DNA from: Candidatus Hydrogenedentota bacterium
GTDB lineage: Bacteria; UBA8481; J006
Length of the DNA stretch: 64,000 nt
Direction of reading: 5' to 3'
NCBI GenBank assembly: GCA_003697085.1
Contig: RFFU01000094.1
Location: forward strand, 21,552-85,551
The first letter of the stretch is position 1. Every line of letters begins with the position of its first letter. The notes beneath the pieces are model-generated. The model was not told the origin of the DNA and did not search any database. It saw only the letters and a list, made by a program, of their open reading frames with translations. Position numbers and translations under genes: made by a program. Of the stretch, positions 56,552 through 64,000 are shown piece by piece.

Positions 56552-56571
56552 CGCAGACAAGAGTGTCTGCG
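56552..56571. repeat. Perfect hairpin CGCAGACA-AGAG-TGTCTGCG
   Basis: Eight-bp stem, 4-base loop; same outer CGCAGA as 3804-3823, but with a different inner pair set that still matches. Confidence 0.75.
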
Positions 56572-56595
56572 CTCCATAATACGGCAGAAATGGGG

Positions 56596-56615
56596 CGCAG
56601 GTTCTCCAACCTGCG
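56596..56615. repeat. Perfect hairpin CGCAGGTT-CTCC-AACCTGCG
   Basis: Eight-bp stem; shares its inner stem with 3762-3777. Confidence 0.75.
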
Positions 56616-56633
56616 GAGAGCGAATCGTGCACT

Positions 56634-56720
56634 CGTGGGGGATTCCTCGTCGGGCTGCGCCCGCCTCGGAATGACACCACGAGCGAATCGGCAATTCGCA
56701 GACTGGAGAGTCTACGCTCC
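56634..56720 (-). repeat. Dispersed ~90-bp unit, copy 3 (reverse orientation)
   Basis: Read on the minus strand it runs GGAGCG, hairpin (56697-56716, one C-A mismatch), GAATTGCCGATTCGC, GTGTCATTCCGAGG, CGACGAGGAATCCCC, the same order as 3521-3613, with few differences. Confidence 0.8.
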
Positions 56721-56865
56721 CAATCTTCTGTTCCATTTTGCTTTTTGCCTTCTCCCTTTTGCCCTTTGCCTTCCTTTTTTCAGTGTCTTCCGAGGTTCCC
56801 CTTCCCTTCCGCGTCCTCGGTGGTTATCCGGTTTTGAAGCGGCGATGATCCGGAGCGAGACGTAG

Positions 56866-57348
56866 ATGGCGAAATCTCCCCTCTTTCGCGCGGTACAGGC
56901 GTTTCTCGGAATCGAATCCTCTCCTGAGAAATCGTCGATGCTGGAACAGGCCCCGGGTTGGAAAGGGCCGGAAGGCGATCCCGACGCGGTCGCCGTCCTG
57001 ATGGTTATGGCCGCGGCGGCGGATGGGATCGTTTCCAGGGAAGAAACAGACCGGATGGCACGAGTTCTCGAAAGAGAGTATGGCGTCAGACCGGAAGAAG
57101 CACGCGCCTTGCTCCAGACGGCGCGTGAACAAGCCGATCGTGCGATCGAATTCTACGCCTTCGTGAAGCGGGCCGCGGGACGACTTCCTTACGAAAAACG
57201 GCTTCGCATGCTGAAACTTCTTTTCGACGTCGCGACCGCCGACGGCCTCGATAACGACGAGATCGAAAAACTCCGCTCGATCGCCGCGACCCTCTCAATC
57301 TCGCCCCGCGACTTCGGGCGCATCAAGGGCGGCTCCCAACACTCCTAG
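56866..57348 (+). CDS. TerB-like protein
   Basis: 160-residue cytoplasmic all-helical protein with the TerB/DjlA-N pattern: VLMVMAAAADGIVSREE and, repeated later, LFDVATADGLDNDEIEKL, each an acidic metal-binding-like helix turn. TerB domains occur in tellurite-resistance and stress-response proteins and in co-chaperones; no other ter gene is here. The ATG at 56866 has only a weak GAGACG upstream. A gene of unknown function follows and may be cotranscribed. Confidence 0.75.
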   Translation: MAKSPLFRAVQAFLGIESSPEKSSMLEQAPGWKGPEGDPDAVAVLMVMAAAADGIVSREETDRMARVLEREYGVRPEEARALLQTAREQADRAIEFYAFVKRAAGRLPYEKRLRMLKLLFDVATADGLDNDEIEKLRSIAATLSISPRDFGRIKGGSQHS

Positions 57349-57469
57349 CGATCTTCACCCGGGGTCGATGGGAACGCAACGGCCGATTTTTCGCAATCCC
57401 GAGGTTTTCCGGCGATCAACGTCAAGGGCCCCCCTCAACCTTCTTCCCCGAACTGCCGATAACACAACC

Positions 57470-58045
57470 ATGGCTGCAACTTCCCAAAACGTAGGCCAAT
57501 GGATCCGTGATCTTCTCGGCCCGCGAAAGTTCCTTCGTGCCATGAACAACGCGGAGACACGAGCGCGAATCGAGGGAATAGCGCGCGAAATCGATCGCGG
57601 CCGGCTCGATTCCAATCTCGTCCGCGGAGCGCTGGCACGCGCATCCGCGACCCGCGACGGCCTCGATAATGTTCTACGGGAACTCGAGGCGTCTCTCCCT
57701 ACTCCCGCCGCTTCGCCCGACGAAGTTCCGGCTTTGGCGGCCGACCGCGATCGCGAACGTGCCCGGAAACAGGAAGAAGAATTCGAAGCGTTGGTCGGAA
57801 CCGTCATCGGACTCCGAAACGACCTCATCTCCGCTCGAAATATGATCCACGAAATGGACGGACTCTTGAGGGAACTGGTGTTGCGCGCCGTACTCGATGC
57901 TACGCGGATTCGCGGCCTGGAAAATGCTTTAATGGCCTTGGCTTCCGCCACCGGCGACCCGCGTCTGCAACGCGTCTGCGAGGAGGTCTATTCCCGGTCG
58001 ACGGCCGAATACCTCGCCCCTCGTCTCAAGAAAATCGCCGTCTGA
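57470..58045 (+). CDS. Helical protein of unknown function
   Basis: I do not recognise it. The 191-residue product is predicted almost entirely helical, with heptad-like stretches (about 80-150) rich in Arg, Glu and Leu, and no signal peptide. ATG 57470 is chosen because the 34 in-frame residues before it (from 57368) have unusual codon use; neither start has a Shine-Dalgarno. It follows the TerB-like gene by 121 bases in the same direction. Confidence 0.55.
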   Translation: MAATSQNVGQWIRDLLGPRKFLRAMNNAETRARIEGIAREIDRGRLDSNLVRGALARASATRDGLDNVLRELEASLPTPAASPDEVPALAADRDRERARKQEEEFEALVGTVIGLRNDLISARNMIHEMDGLLRELVLRAVLDATRIRGLENALMALASATGDPRLQRVCEEVYSRSTAEYLAPRLKKIAV

Positions 58046-58210
58046 AAAGACGGAAACAAAGAAGTACGAATTCTTTTCCGGGAAATCTCCGCGCGGCCGG
58101 AGGGAGGAAAATCCGGTCAAGGAGGGGAAACGATCTTTCCCGCAACCTGCTCTGGAAACCTCACCCGCAACCGCCGGCCAAGAACCGAAAAGGAAGCCGT
58201 GCTGAAATTG

Positions 58211-58849
58211 TCAAATTGGAAGAATGACACCTTTTTGTTTTCGGTAGAGGGCCGGGTTGAATCGGGGATCGTTGTACATCTTGAACTGACGGTAAATCCG
58301 CATTCGTTTTCGTCGTTCGCGGAGGTCTTCGAACAACTCCGCCAATGCGATCTCCAAGTCCGATCGCTGTTGCTGCAGAATTTCCAATTTCGAACGGCAT
58401 TCCACAATGTGGCCCTCTTCCACGTCTTCCCGTTCCGTCTCCTGGCGCATATGAAATATCTTGAGGGAGGCGATTGAGAGGCGATCGATGATGGAACCGG
58501 GGGTTTCCGAGTTCATCGGAAGATCTTCGTTCTCGATGACCCACGGCCACAGGGATACGATCCATTCGTCAATTCTCTCGATCTCGTCGTTGCGCTTCTG
58601 ATTCCAATAATCGATCTTCCGTTTCTGCTCGGCAATGTAAGCGTCATCGACGTCCTTCCGGCGGGCCTCGTCTTCGATGTGCCAGAGGTGGAAATTGCAC
58701 GCATGATTCTCGAGCACGCGGCGCAGAAAACCATCCCCCGCGAGGTCGATCTTTTCCTTATGCCATTTCACGACGAACCGGTCGTGCCACGCGACGATCT
58801 CATCGGCCGGAACTAAAAAATCCTTTCTCTTTTCACGCTCACCGTCCAT
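58211..58849 (-). CDS. DUF4254-family protein
   Basis: 212-residue soluble helical protein. The conserved part includes NFHLWHIEDEARR and KRKIDYWNQKRND, matching DUF4254 as I remember it, a family found near lipopolysaccharide/heptosyltransferase genes in Bacteroidetes and Planctomycetes. No biochemical function is known to me. ATG 58849 is the first Met before the domain; the longer frame upstream translates repeat DNA. It is transcribed towards the unknown gene at 57470. Confidence 0.7.
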   Translation of the reverse strand: MDGEREKRKDFLVPADEIVAWHDRFVVKWHKEKIDLAGDGFLRRVLENHACNFHLWHIEDEARRKDVDDAYIAEQKRKIDYWNQKRNDEIERIDEWIVSLWPWVIENEDLPMNSETPGSIIDRLSIASLKIFHMRQETEREDVEEGHIVECRSKLEILQQQRSDLEIALAELFEDLRERRKRMRIYRQFKMYNDPRFNPALYRKQKGVILPI

Positions 58850-59335
58850 CAGAACGCGCACTCTAAAAGATTCTCCTTCTCTCCGCAACCGCCCGTTGAG
58901 CGCCGCCCGCCGGTCCCAAGGGGAGATTCTTCGCGTTCGCTCGAAATGACAAGGAATTCGTCGCTTCGCCCCACCTTGCGCGGTAGGACGTCGGGGACGT
59001 GGGCGGTGGGCAGACACGGACGGCCACTACTCCATCGGTATTCTGCAGGCAAGATGCCTACCTGCCGGCCGGCAGGCCTGCGCTCTACGTTTCCTTTTTC
59101 CCTTTGACTTTTGCCTTTCTTTTTTTCCGTGTCCTTCTGTGTCTTCCGTGGTTTTCCTTTTCTTCCGTGTGATTTCGTGTCTTCCGTGGTTCTTTCCCTT
59201 CCGCGAGTTCCGTGGTCTCCTCTTCTCCGCCGACTCCGTGGTTTTCCGGGTGCATCACCAGACTCTTTATGCTAAAAAGAAAAGTCCTTGCCGCGCGACG
59301 GTGATCATCCTGCTCAAAAAGGGGGTAGCGAATCC
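58850..59335. repeat. Repeat-rich gap upstream of the helicase-like gene
   Basis: Contains part of the dispersed unit (around 58915-58990), an imperfect GCAGGCA hairpin (59045-59061) joined to the perfect palindrome CCTGCCGGCCGGCAGG (59061-59076), the 15-mer at 59103-59117 and TGTCTTCCGTGGT words at 59139-59190. A TATGCTAAAA at 59268-59277 may be a -10 box. Confidence 0.7.
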
Positions 59336-61342
59336 ATGCTCTCCGCCCGGGATTACCAGAACCTCGACCTTCTTCCGCCCATCGAACGGGATCTTGCCGA
59401 AAGACGCCTTCGTTCCGCATGGAATGATCCGATTTTCAAGCGAATCTGGCCCGCTTTTCAAAGATACCTTGCTCCCGAGCAGACCTTGGCGGCCCTGGAT
59501 CCCTCGCCTTTCCTTTTGATTCACGGGCCGCCCGCCTCGGGAAAAACCACAACGCTTATCGCGCGTTTCCTTCTGGACTACGCCTCCGCTTCCTCCCGCG
59601 AGCGCCCACTCTTGCTCTTTTCCGATCGGCGCCTGCTCGAATTCTGGTCTCCTTTTCTCGATTCCGTGTTTCGCCGGGAAGAGAAGGCCTTCGAAACCGC
59701 AGGCGATCCTTCTGGACGCGCCGGTCGGAACTGGACTTCGTCCGTTATGACCGTACAATTCTTTTTGAAACGTCGTTGGGAAGACGGAGGAAAATCGGAT
59801 AACACGAAAACCATCGCGACTCCTTTGCAGCGAAGACACGCTCTGCTCCTTGCTCTCGAGAAATTTCCCGACTTCCGCGCCGCGCTCCCTCCTTTCGAAC
59901 GCCTTCTCGGTTTCCTCCGTGAGTGCAAGACCCATCCCGAAATGGCGGGAACCCTCTTCGCCGAAGTTTCCCACCTCGAACCCCTTCTTTACGCCTACAA
60001 CGCGATCCTCGACGCCCAAGGGCTCATCGATATCGACGATCTCCCGTCCCGACTTCGTCCCGAAATCGATGAGGTGAAGGAAGCCGGATCGCTCTTTTTG
60101 ACCGACTTCTCCCGCCTCTTTCCGGTTTGGCAAAAGGCCGCTCTCCGCCTCGCCCGCTTTGCCTCCCGGGTGACCTTCGTCTCCACGACGACTCAACCCG
60201 ACCTCCCCTCCTTGCGCATTCACAATTTCTTTCGGGCTTTTTCGCCGGCGAAAAAGCTTCTCGATGATCGAAAACTTCCGCGTTGTTGGGCGAAACCAAA
60301 ATCGGCGGAGAAAAGAGACGGCGGTTCCCGATTCATCCGACTTTTCGAGGCTGAAGAAGCGGTTGAGGAATCGGCCCGGGTCGCGGCATTGGTCGGCGAC
60401 TTTGTCAAACATCACTCGTCTCCATCGGAAAGCATCCTTCCCTCTCAACCCGCGATCCTCTATTATTCCTCTTTCTTCTTCGGCCTGCTTCTGTCTCGAT
60501 CCTTGACTCATCTCGATCTTCCTTTCGCCACGGATCTTCCGAATCCGGCGGAGGCCTTCCCGGAAACGGCGGCCCTGGCGGCATGGATGGACCTTACTTC
60601 TCTCGCGCTTCTTCCCGTGTCCCATCGCCGAAAACACCGCCCTCTTCTCGTCGATCTCCTCCGCGTCCTCCTCCACCATCCCACTTTCGTCGGAGCAGGC
60701 ACCTCATCGTGCGAAATCGAAGCGCTTGCTGACGCCTTTGAGACGTTCGACTGTTCCCCGCGACGGCGCAATCTCCCGCTCATTCATTCCCGGCTCCTTC
60801 ATGCTCTTTGGATTTCTCCCTCCCGTACAACCCGCCCACTGCCGGAATTCGTTCTCGAGCGATCGCTCGATTTTCTCGGTACCGAACCGGTCTCCTGCCC
60901 CCGCGCTGTCTTCCAACTCGAACTCGAGCGCTATCGTTTCCTCGCTGCGAAACAGAACCACGATATCGGTGAGCCGGGGGAGGTTCTTGCGCGGGTTGCG
61001 GCGCTGATGCGCCGTTTTCCTCGGCCGCCGGATCATTCTTCGCCGCCGATTCTCCTCCTCAAACTCGGCTTCGAGACACTTCCGGCCGGACTCGTGGTGC
61101 TCACCGACCTCTCCGCGCCGCCCGCGCACGCCTCTCGGTTCCCCGGCGCCCGGCGGCGTTACCGAGAAACAAAAAACCTCGCTCTCTACCGGGCCTTCAC
61201 AGGCGCCCGGTGCGGCGTTGTCCTATCCCGCCATCGCCGCCCCCCGGCTTCCGGCAAATCGTTCTTCCATTCGGAGAAGAACCGCCCTGATCCCCTTTTT
61301 ACATTCTTTCGAAGGATGGGAGCCCCCCGGCTTCAAAGATAA
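59336..61342 (+). CDS. UvrD-like SF1 helicase homologue with degenerate motifs
   Basis: 668 residues. Walker A is intact (GPPASGKT, 64-71) and LIDIDDL (230-236) matches the stretch before motif II in UvrD helicases. Motif II, normally VDEFQD, reads LTDFSR (255-260), so the catalytic Glu is lost. Near the end ALYRAFTG (616-623) matches YVALTRA of motif VI with the arginine replaced by G623. No nuclease domain is seen. It may be an ATP-binding but inactive or slow scaffold, like AddB-type partners. ATG 59336 has GGGGG ten bases upstream. Confidence 0.7.
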   Translation: MLSARDYQNLDLLPPIERDLAERRLRSAWNDPIFKRIWPAFQRYLAPEQTLAALDPSPFLLIHGPPASGKTTTLIARFLLDYASASSRERPLLLFSDRRLLEFWSPFLDSVFRREEKAFETAGDPSGRAGRNWTSSVMTVQFFLKRRWEDGGKSDNTKTIATPLQRRHALLLALEKFPDFRAALPPFERLLGFLRECKTHPEMAGTLFAEVSHLEPLLYAYNAILDAQGLIDIDDLPSRLRPEIDEVKEAGSLFLTDFSRLFPVWQKAALRLARFASRVTFVSTTTQPDLPSLRIHNFFRAFSPAKKLLDDRKLPRCWAKPKSAEKRDGGSRFIRLFEAEEAVEESARVAALVGDFVKHHSSPSESILPSQPAILYYSSFFFGLLLSRSLTHLDLPFATDLPNPAEAFPETAALAAWMDLTSLALLPVSHRRKHRPLLVDLLRVLLHHPTFVGAGTSSCEIEALADAFETFDCSPRRRNLPLIHSRLLHALWISPSRTTRPLPEFVLERSLDFLGTEPVSCPRAVFQLELERYRFLAAKQNHDIGEPGEVLARVAALMRRFPRPPDHSSPPILLLKLGFETLPAGLVVLTDLSAPPAHASRFPGARRRYRETKNLALYRAFTGARCGVVLSRHRRPPASGKSFFHSEKNRPDPLFTFFRRMGAPRLQR

Positions 61343-61446
61343 GTCGGGGAAGATTCTTTCTTGCGCCCGGGCGGGAATTCGGAAAGGTTAAGGGAGGTTC
61401 AGGGGGGAAGCGGAGACTCTAGGGAAAGGCGGAGGGACCGAAGGCG

Positions 61447-61518
61447 ATGGAAAAAAGGAAGGGGAAGGGGAAGGGGAAGGGGAAGAAACGGAAGTCGAGG
61501 AGGAAGTCGAACCGATGA
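61447..61518 (+). CDS. 23-residue Lys/Gly/Arg peptide ORF coupled to mscS
   Basis: ATG 61447, with GGAGGG ten bases upstream, opens a 23-codon frame of alternating Lys-Gly and then Arg-Lys residues, encoded by a GGGGAA tandem run (61460-61483). Its TGA overlaps the mscS ATG as ATGA. It could be a coupling leader peptide or a chance frame over a simple repeat. Confidence 0.35.
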   Translation: MEKRKGKGKGKGKKRKSRRKSNR

Positions 61519-62606
61519 ACTGGTTGCTCTACGGCGGGCCGCCGTGGCTGGACAAGATGATCTGGCACAATACGGTCCGCGAGTACGCCATCGCCTTCAT
61601 CATTGTCTTGGGTCTGGCCGCCGTGGTGCGCCTCTATGCCAGTTTTCTCCAGAGACGGTTGCGAGTTTTGGCGGAGAAGACAAAGACGCTCATCGACGAC
61701 TTTCTGCTCGACTTGATCGATCGGATCATCACTCCGCTGATCCTCGTCGGAGGGTTCTTTCTTCTGACGCGGATACTCGATACGGGAGGTTTCGTGCGTG
61801 TTTTGGCCACGGGACTCGTGGTCGTGGCCGGTACATGGTACGGAATCACCTCCGTGCTGCGTCTGATCGATTTCCTCGCGGAGCGCGCGGTCGCGGGGGA
61901 ACTGGGAAAGGTGAGGATCGACCCGCAGGCGGTGCACCACATTCGTTTGATCGCCAAGGTTGCTGTCTGGGTCATCGGGCTGCTGCTCGTCTTGAACAAC
62001 CTCGGTTACGACGTCACGAGCCTCATCGCCGGACTGGGAATTGCGGGGATCGCCGTCGGCCTGGCCGTTCAGAATATCCTCGGAGACCTCTTCAGCTACT
62101 TCTGTATCTTGGTGGACAAGCCGTTCGTCATCGGAGACTTCATTATCGTCGGGGACGATTTGGGTGTCGTCGAGTACATCGGGATTCGGAGTACCCGTGT
62201 TCGTACGCTTCAGGGCCAGGAACTTGTCATCTCGAACGCCGATCTGACCTCCGCGCGCATCAACAATTACAAGAAGATGCTTCAGCGACGTGTGGTCTTC
62301 ACGATCGGTGTGACCTACGATACGCCCGCCGAAAAACTGCGGAAGATACCGGAGATGATCCGCGAGATCATCGAGGGGATCGAGGGAATCCATCTCGACC
62401 GCGCCCATTTCAGCAGTTTCGGTGATTTCAGTTTGAATTACGAGATCGTTTATTACGTCCATACGGGCGATTACAATAAGTATATGGATGCCCAACAGGC
62501 GATCAATTTGGGGCTGGTCGAGCGATTTGCGGAGGAGGGGATCGAGTTCGCTTTCCCGACACAGACGCTCTACGTGCATCGCTCCCCTTCGGCGGCGACG
62601 AACTGA
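61515..62606 (+). CDS. mscS: MscS-family mechanosensitive channel
   Basis: Small-conductance tension-gated channel of 363 residues. Four hydrophobic helices precede the pore helix (about 160-190, GLGIAGIAVGLAVQNILGDLF region) that has the Gly/Ala packing of MscS TM3. A beta domain (VGDDLGVVEYIGIRSTRVRT) and an alpha-beta C-terminal vestibule follow. It has one more N-terminal helix than E. coli MscS. It is transcribed in the same direction as the helicase-like gene, 170 bases downstream. Confidence 0.92.
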   Translation: MNWLLYGGPPWLDKMIWHNTVREYAIAFIIVLGLAAVVRLYASFLQRRLRVLAEKTKTLIDDFLLDLIDRIITPLILVGGFFLLTRILDTGGFVRVLATGLVVVAGTWYGITSVLRLIDFLAERAVAGELGKVRIDPQAVHHIRLIAKVAVWVIGLLLVLNNLGYDVTSLIAGLGIAGIAVGLAVQNILGDLFSYFCILVDKPFVIGDFIIVGDDLGVVEYIGIRSTRVRTLQGQELVISNADLTSARINNYKKMLQRRVVFTIGVTYDTPAEKLRKIPEMIREIIEGIEGIHLDRAHFSSFGDFSLNYEIVYYVHTGDYNKYMDAQQAINLGLVERFAEEGIEFAFPTQTLYVHRSPSAATN

Positions 62607-63124
62607 AGCCGAAAGATGCAAAATTTCCGCTCCGCGGAAATCCGACCTCGGGGCGGTATCCCGTGCGCTTCGACGCGGGGCCTCGGAACGAGAAAGCCGG
62701 TTCCCAACGGCGCCGCCGGTGCCGGGGCATCGCCTGAGGCGCTGTAGAAAAGACGCTCGCGTTCCCCAAAAGGCTCACATTTCGAAAATCAGCTGGGCCA
62801 ATGATTTGTCATACAGACCGACCCCCCTGAATCCCCGAAGAAGATTTCACCACGAGAGCACACGAGAGATCACAAGAGAAGAAAAAAGATAGAGAATAAG
62901 GAGGATTCGAAATCAGAACGGGATTTGATCATGAAAACCTGCGAACGGAAAGCGAGCCCCTGTTTTCACCTGTTGGGTGAAAAGTCTCCTTTGCGAAAAA
63001 AACGCCTACACTCTTCCCCCATCTCTCGTGTTCTCTATGTTCTCTTGTGGTGGGGAGAACCTTCGGGGAATGAGGGCCCCAACGCCTCCTTGCGGCAAAT
63101 CCGGGAAGGAATATACTGATCCTC
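62607..63124. repeat. Repeat-rich gap before the toxin-antitoxin pair
   Basis: Holds the first copy of a ~72-bp repeat (62647-62719), an inverted pair of AGAGA-rich sequences (62846-62881 and 63018-63060) and a perfect 8-bp hairpin TTTTCACC-TGTTG-GGTGAAAA at 62963-62983. No gene is supported. Confidence 0.7.
62647..62719 (+). repeat. ~72-bp dispersed repeat, copy 1
   Basis: CGGGGC, then TATCCCGTGCGCTTC, then GAGCCGGTTCCCAA-like and CGCCGCCGG. Roughly four in five positions match 63866-63937 in the same orientation. Confidence 0.8.
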
Positions 63125-63415
63125 ATGGAGGAAGTTCTCAACATTGTTGAAATTCTTCGTGCTCATAGGAAGGAGATCCTCCGTTTTGGAGTGAAGAGAT
63201 GCGGGGTTTTCGGTTCGGCTTCGCGGGGGGAGTTAACACCCGGAAGCGATGTCGATCTGTTTGTCGAGTTTCACGATCCGACTTTTGATAATTTCATGGA
63301 CCTGGAGTTCTATCTGGAGGATTTGTTGGGGCGTAAAGTCGAACTGGTGTGTCCCGAGTCTCTTCGCCCCAGCCTCCGGAGGAAGATCGAAGCGGAACTT
63401 TTGGACGTTGCTTGA
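63125..63415 (+). CDS. mntA: MntA-like nucleotidyltransferase antitoxin
   Basis: 96-residue minimal nucleotidyltransferase with GSASRG (30-35) and SDVDL (41-45), the metal-binding core. In characterised pairs the MNT protein AMPylates a Tyr of its HEPN partner and so neutralises it. The partner gene follows, overlapping this stop, and carries the target motif. ATG 63125 lies shortly after GGAAGG. Confidence 0.88.
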   Translation: MEEVLNIVEILRAHRKEILRFGVKRCGVFGSASRGELTPGSDVDLFVEFHDPTFDNFMDLEFYLEDLLGRKVELVCPESLRPSLRRKIEAELLDVA

Positions 63416-63734
63416 TTACGATCTTTACCTTGAAGACATCCGGTCTGAATGCCGGCATATCGAGGAATTCATTGCGGGGATGACGTTCGAAACGTTCATG
63501 GAGGATTTAAAAACGCAACGTGCAGTGATTCGCTGTCTCGAGATCATCGGCGAAGCATCGAAAAGACTTCCCGATGAAGTCCGAAGACGATACCCCGATG
63601 TTGAATGGAAGAAAATCGCTGGAATGCGAGATCGCCTGATCCATGATTACTCGGGGGTGAATTACAGGATCGTCCGGGATGCTATAACCACAAAAATTCC
63701 GGAACTGCGTTCCGTTCTCGGAGACATTTCTTGA
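63408..63734 (+). CDS. hepT: HepT-like HEPN toxin (RNase)
   Basis: 108-residue HEPN protein. The catalytic and target motif RX4HXY is R74-DRLI-H79-D-Y81, intact, so it should be an active RNase that MntA can modify at Y81. I place the start at TTG 63408, which overlaps the mntA end by 8 bases; longer in-frame versions would duplicate mntA coding sequence and lack homology. Toxin-antitoxin pairs of this type move between genomes, and repeats lie on both sides. Confidence 0.85.
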   Translation: MLDYDLYLEDIRSECRHIEEFIAGMTFETFMEDLKTQRAVIRCLEIIGEASKRLPDEVRRRYPDVEWKKIAGMRDRLIHDYSGVNYRIVRDAITTKIPELRSVLGDIS

Positions 63735-64000
63735 CTCTCTCCATCAGCCAGGCGGCGGGGAAAGAACATGTATGAGAAATGACGCGAGGGTAATGGTATT
63801 CCGTAAGGGCGCGTTCGACGACGCGGCCGAAACGGGGCACGATCCTTTTCCTGCGGGAGTCGTGCTTCGGGGCATTATCCCGTGCGCTTCAATGCGAGGT
63901 CTTGGAATGAGAGAGCCGGTTCCCAAGGCGCCGCCGGATTCGTTCTCGCGGCACCATTCTTGCTACGTTGATTCTGAGATGACGAGCGGGTAGAGTTCTG
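63735..64000. repeat. Right-end gap with ~72-bp repeat, copy 2
   Basis: Copy 2 of the repeat is at 63866-63937. No gene is supported between it and the window edge. Confidence 0.65.

Larger units (their letters stand above)
56324..56865. repeat. Repeat-rich gap between tolB-like and terB-like genes
   Basis: No gene. It contains text-like CCGTGTCTTCCGTGGT at 56415-56430 and 56459-56474, the 15-mer TTTGACTTTTGCCTT at 56382-56396, and a reverse-oriented block (56540-56720) homologous to the 3.5-3.9 kb region, with three hairpins. Confidence 0.75.

Overview
The window comes from a diderm (Gram-negative-type) bacterium with high G+C. Lipid A genes (skp, lpxD, lpxC-fabZ fusion, lpxA), Lol-type lipoprotein export, a tripartite RND pump, OmpA-like and polysaccharide-export proteins all point to an outer membrane. 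Futalosine-route menaquinone synthesis (mqnC), c-di-AMP synthesis (cdaA/cdaR), c-di-GMP signalling (PilZ, HD-GYP), trmFO, and gene gaps full of short dispersed repeats suggest an uncultivated lineage rather than a standard proteobacterium. Nothing seen here fixes the phylum. Most content is housekeeping. I saw no tRNA, rRNA, CRISPR array, prophage or transposase gene.

Layout. 0.25-3.4 kb: an RNA 2'-O-methyltransferase, then a coupled ketosynthase / alpha-oxoamine synthase pair. 3.4-5.3 kb: a repeat-rich gap and an SGNH hydrolase. 5.4-11 kb: an RND efflux operon (outer-membrane lipoprotein, adaptor, pump), divergent from a small membrane methyltransferase. 12.2-14.1 kb: nadA and a frameshifted methyltransferase. 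14.5-18.4 kb: the lipid A operon. 18.8-30.4 kb: one long minus-strand operon, ftsH-folP-pilZ-cdaA-cdaR-pdxJ-GAF/HD-GYP-lysS-lolC-lolD, mostly coupled by start/stop overlaps. 30.6-34.5 kb: a radical SAM enzyme behind a structured leader, a beta-propeller-like lipoprotein and a secreted protein of unknown function. 34.9-40.4 kb: tmk-yaaR facing trmFO, topA and smg.

40.5-49.1 kb: a second radical SAM enzyme, then an envelope-polysaccharide locus. It encodes a Wza-like export protein, a Wzc-like BY-kinase with an altered Walker A' motif, an overlooked 39-codon ORF, a FecR-like and an NTF2-like exported protein, and an ExeA-type ATPase with a peptidoglycan-binding tail. Several junctions overlap by 1-4 bases, so the products are probably made together. 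49.4-58 kb: glnA, a glycine-zipper lipoprotein, a HAD protein, an mqnC-ompA-tolB-like run, a TerB-like protein and an unknown. 58-64 kb: a DUF4254 protein, a UvrD-like helicase that has lost key motif residues, an MscS channel and an MntA-HepT toxin-antitoxin pair lying between two copies of a ~72-bp repeat.

The most unusual signals are: the dispersed ~90-bp repeat units carrying hairpins whose stems change with pairing preserved; the coupled small ORFs at 45891 and 61447; the altered BY-kinase and helicase; and the SD-sequestering leader before the radical SAM gene at 30614.
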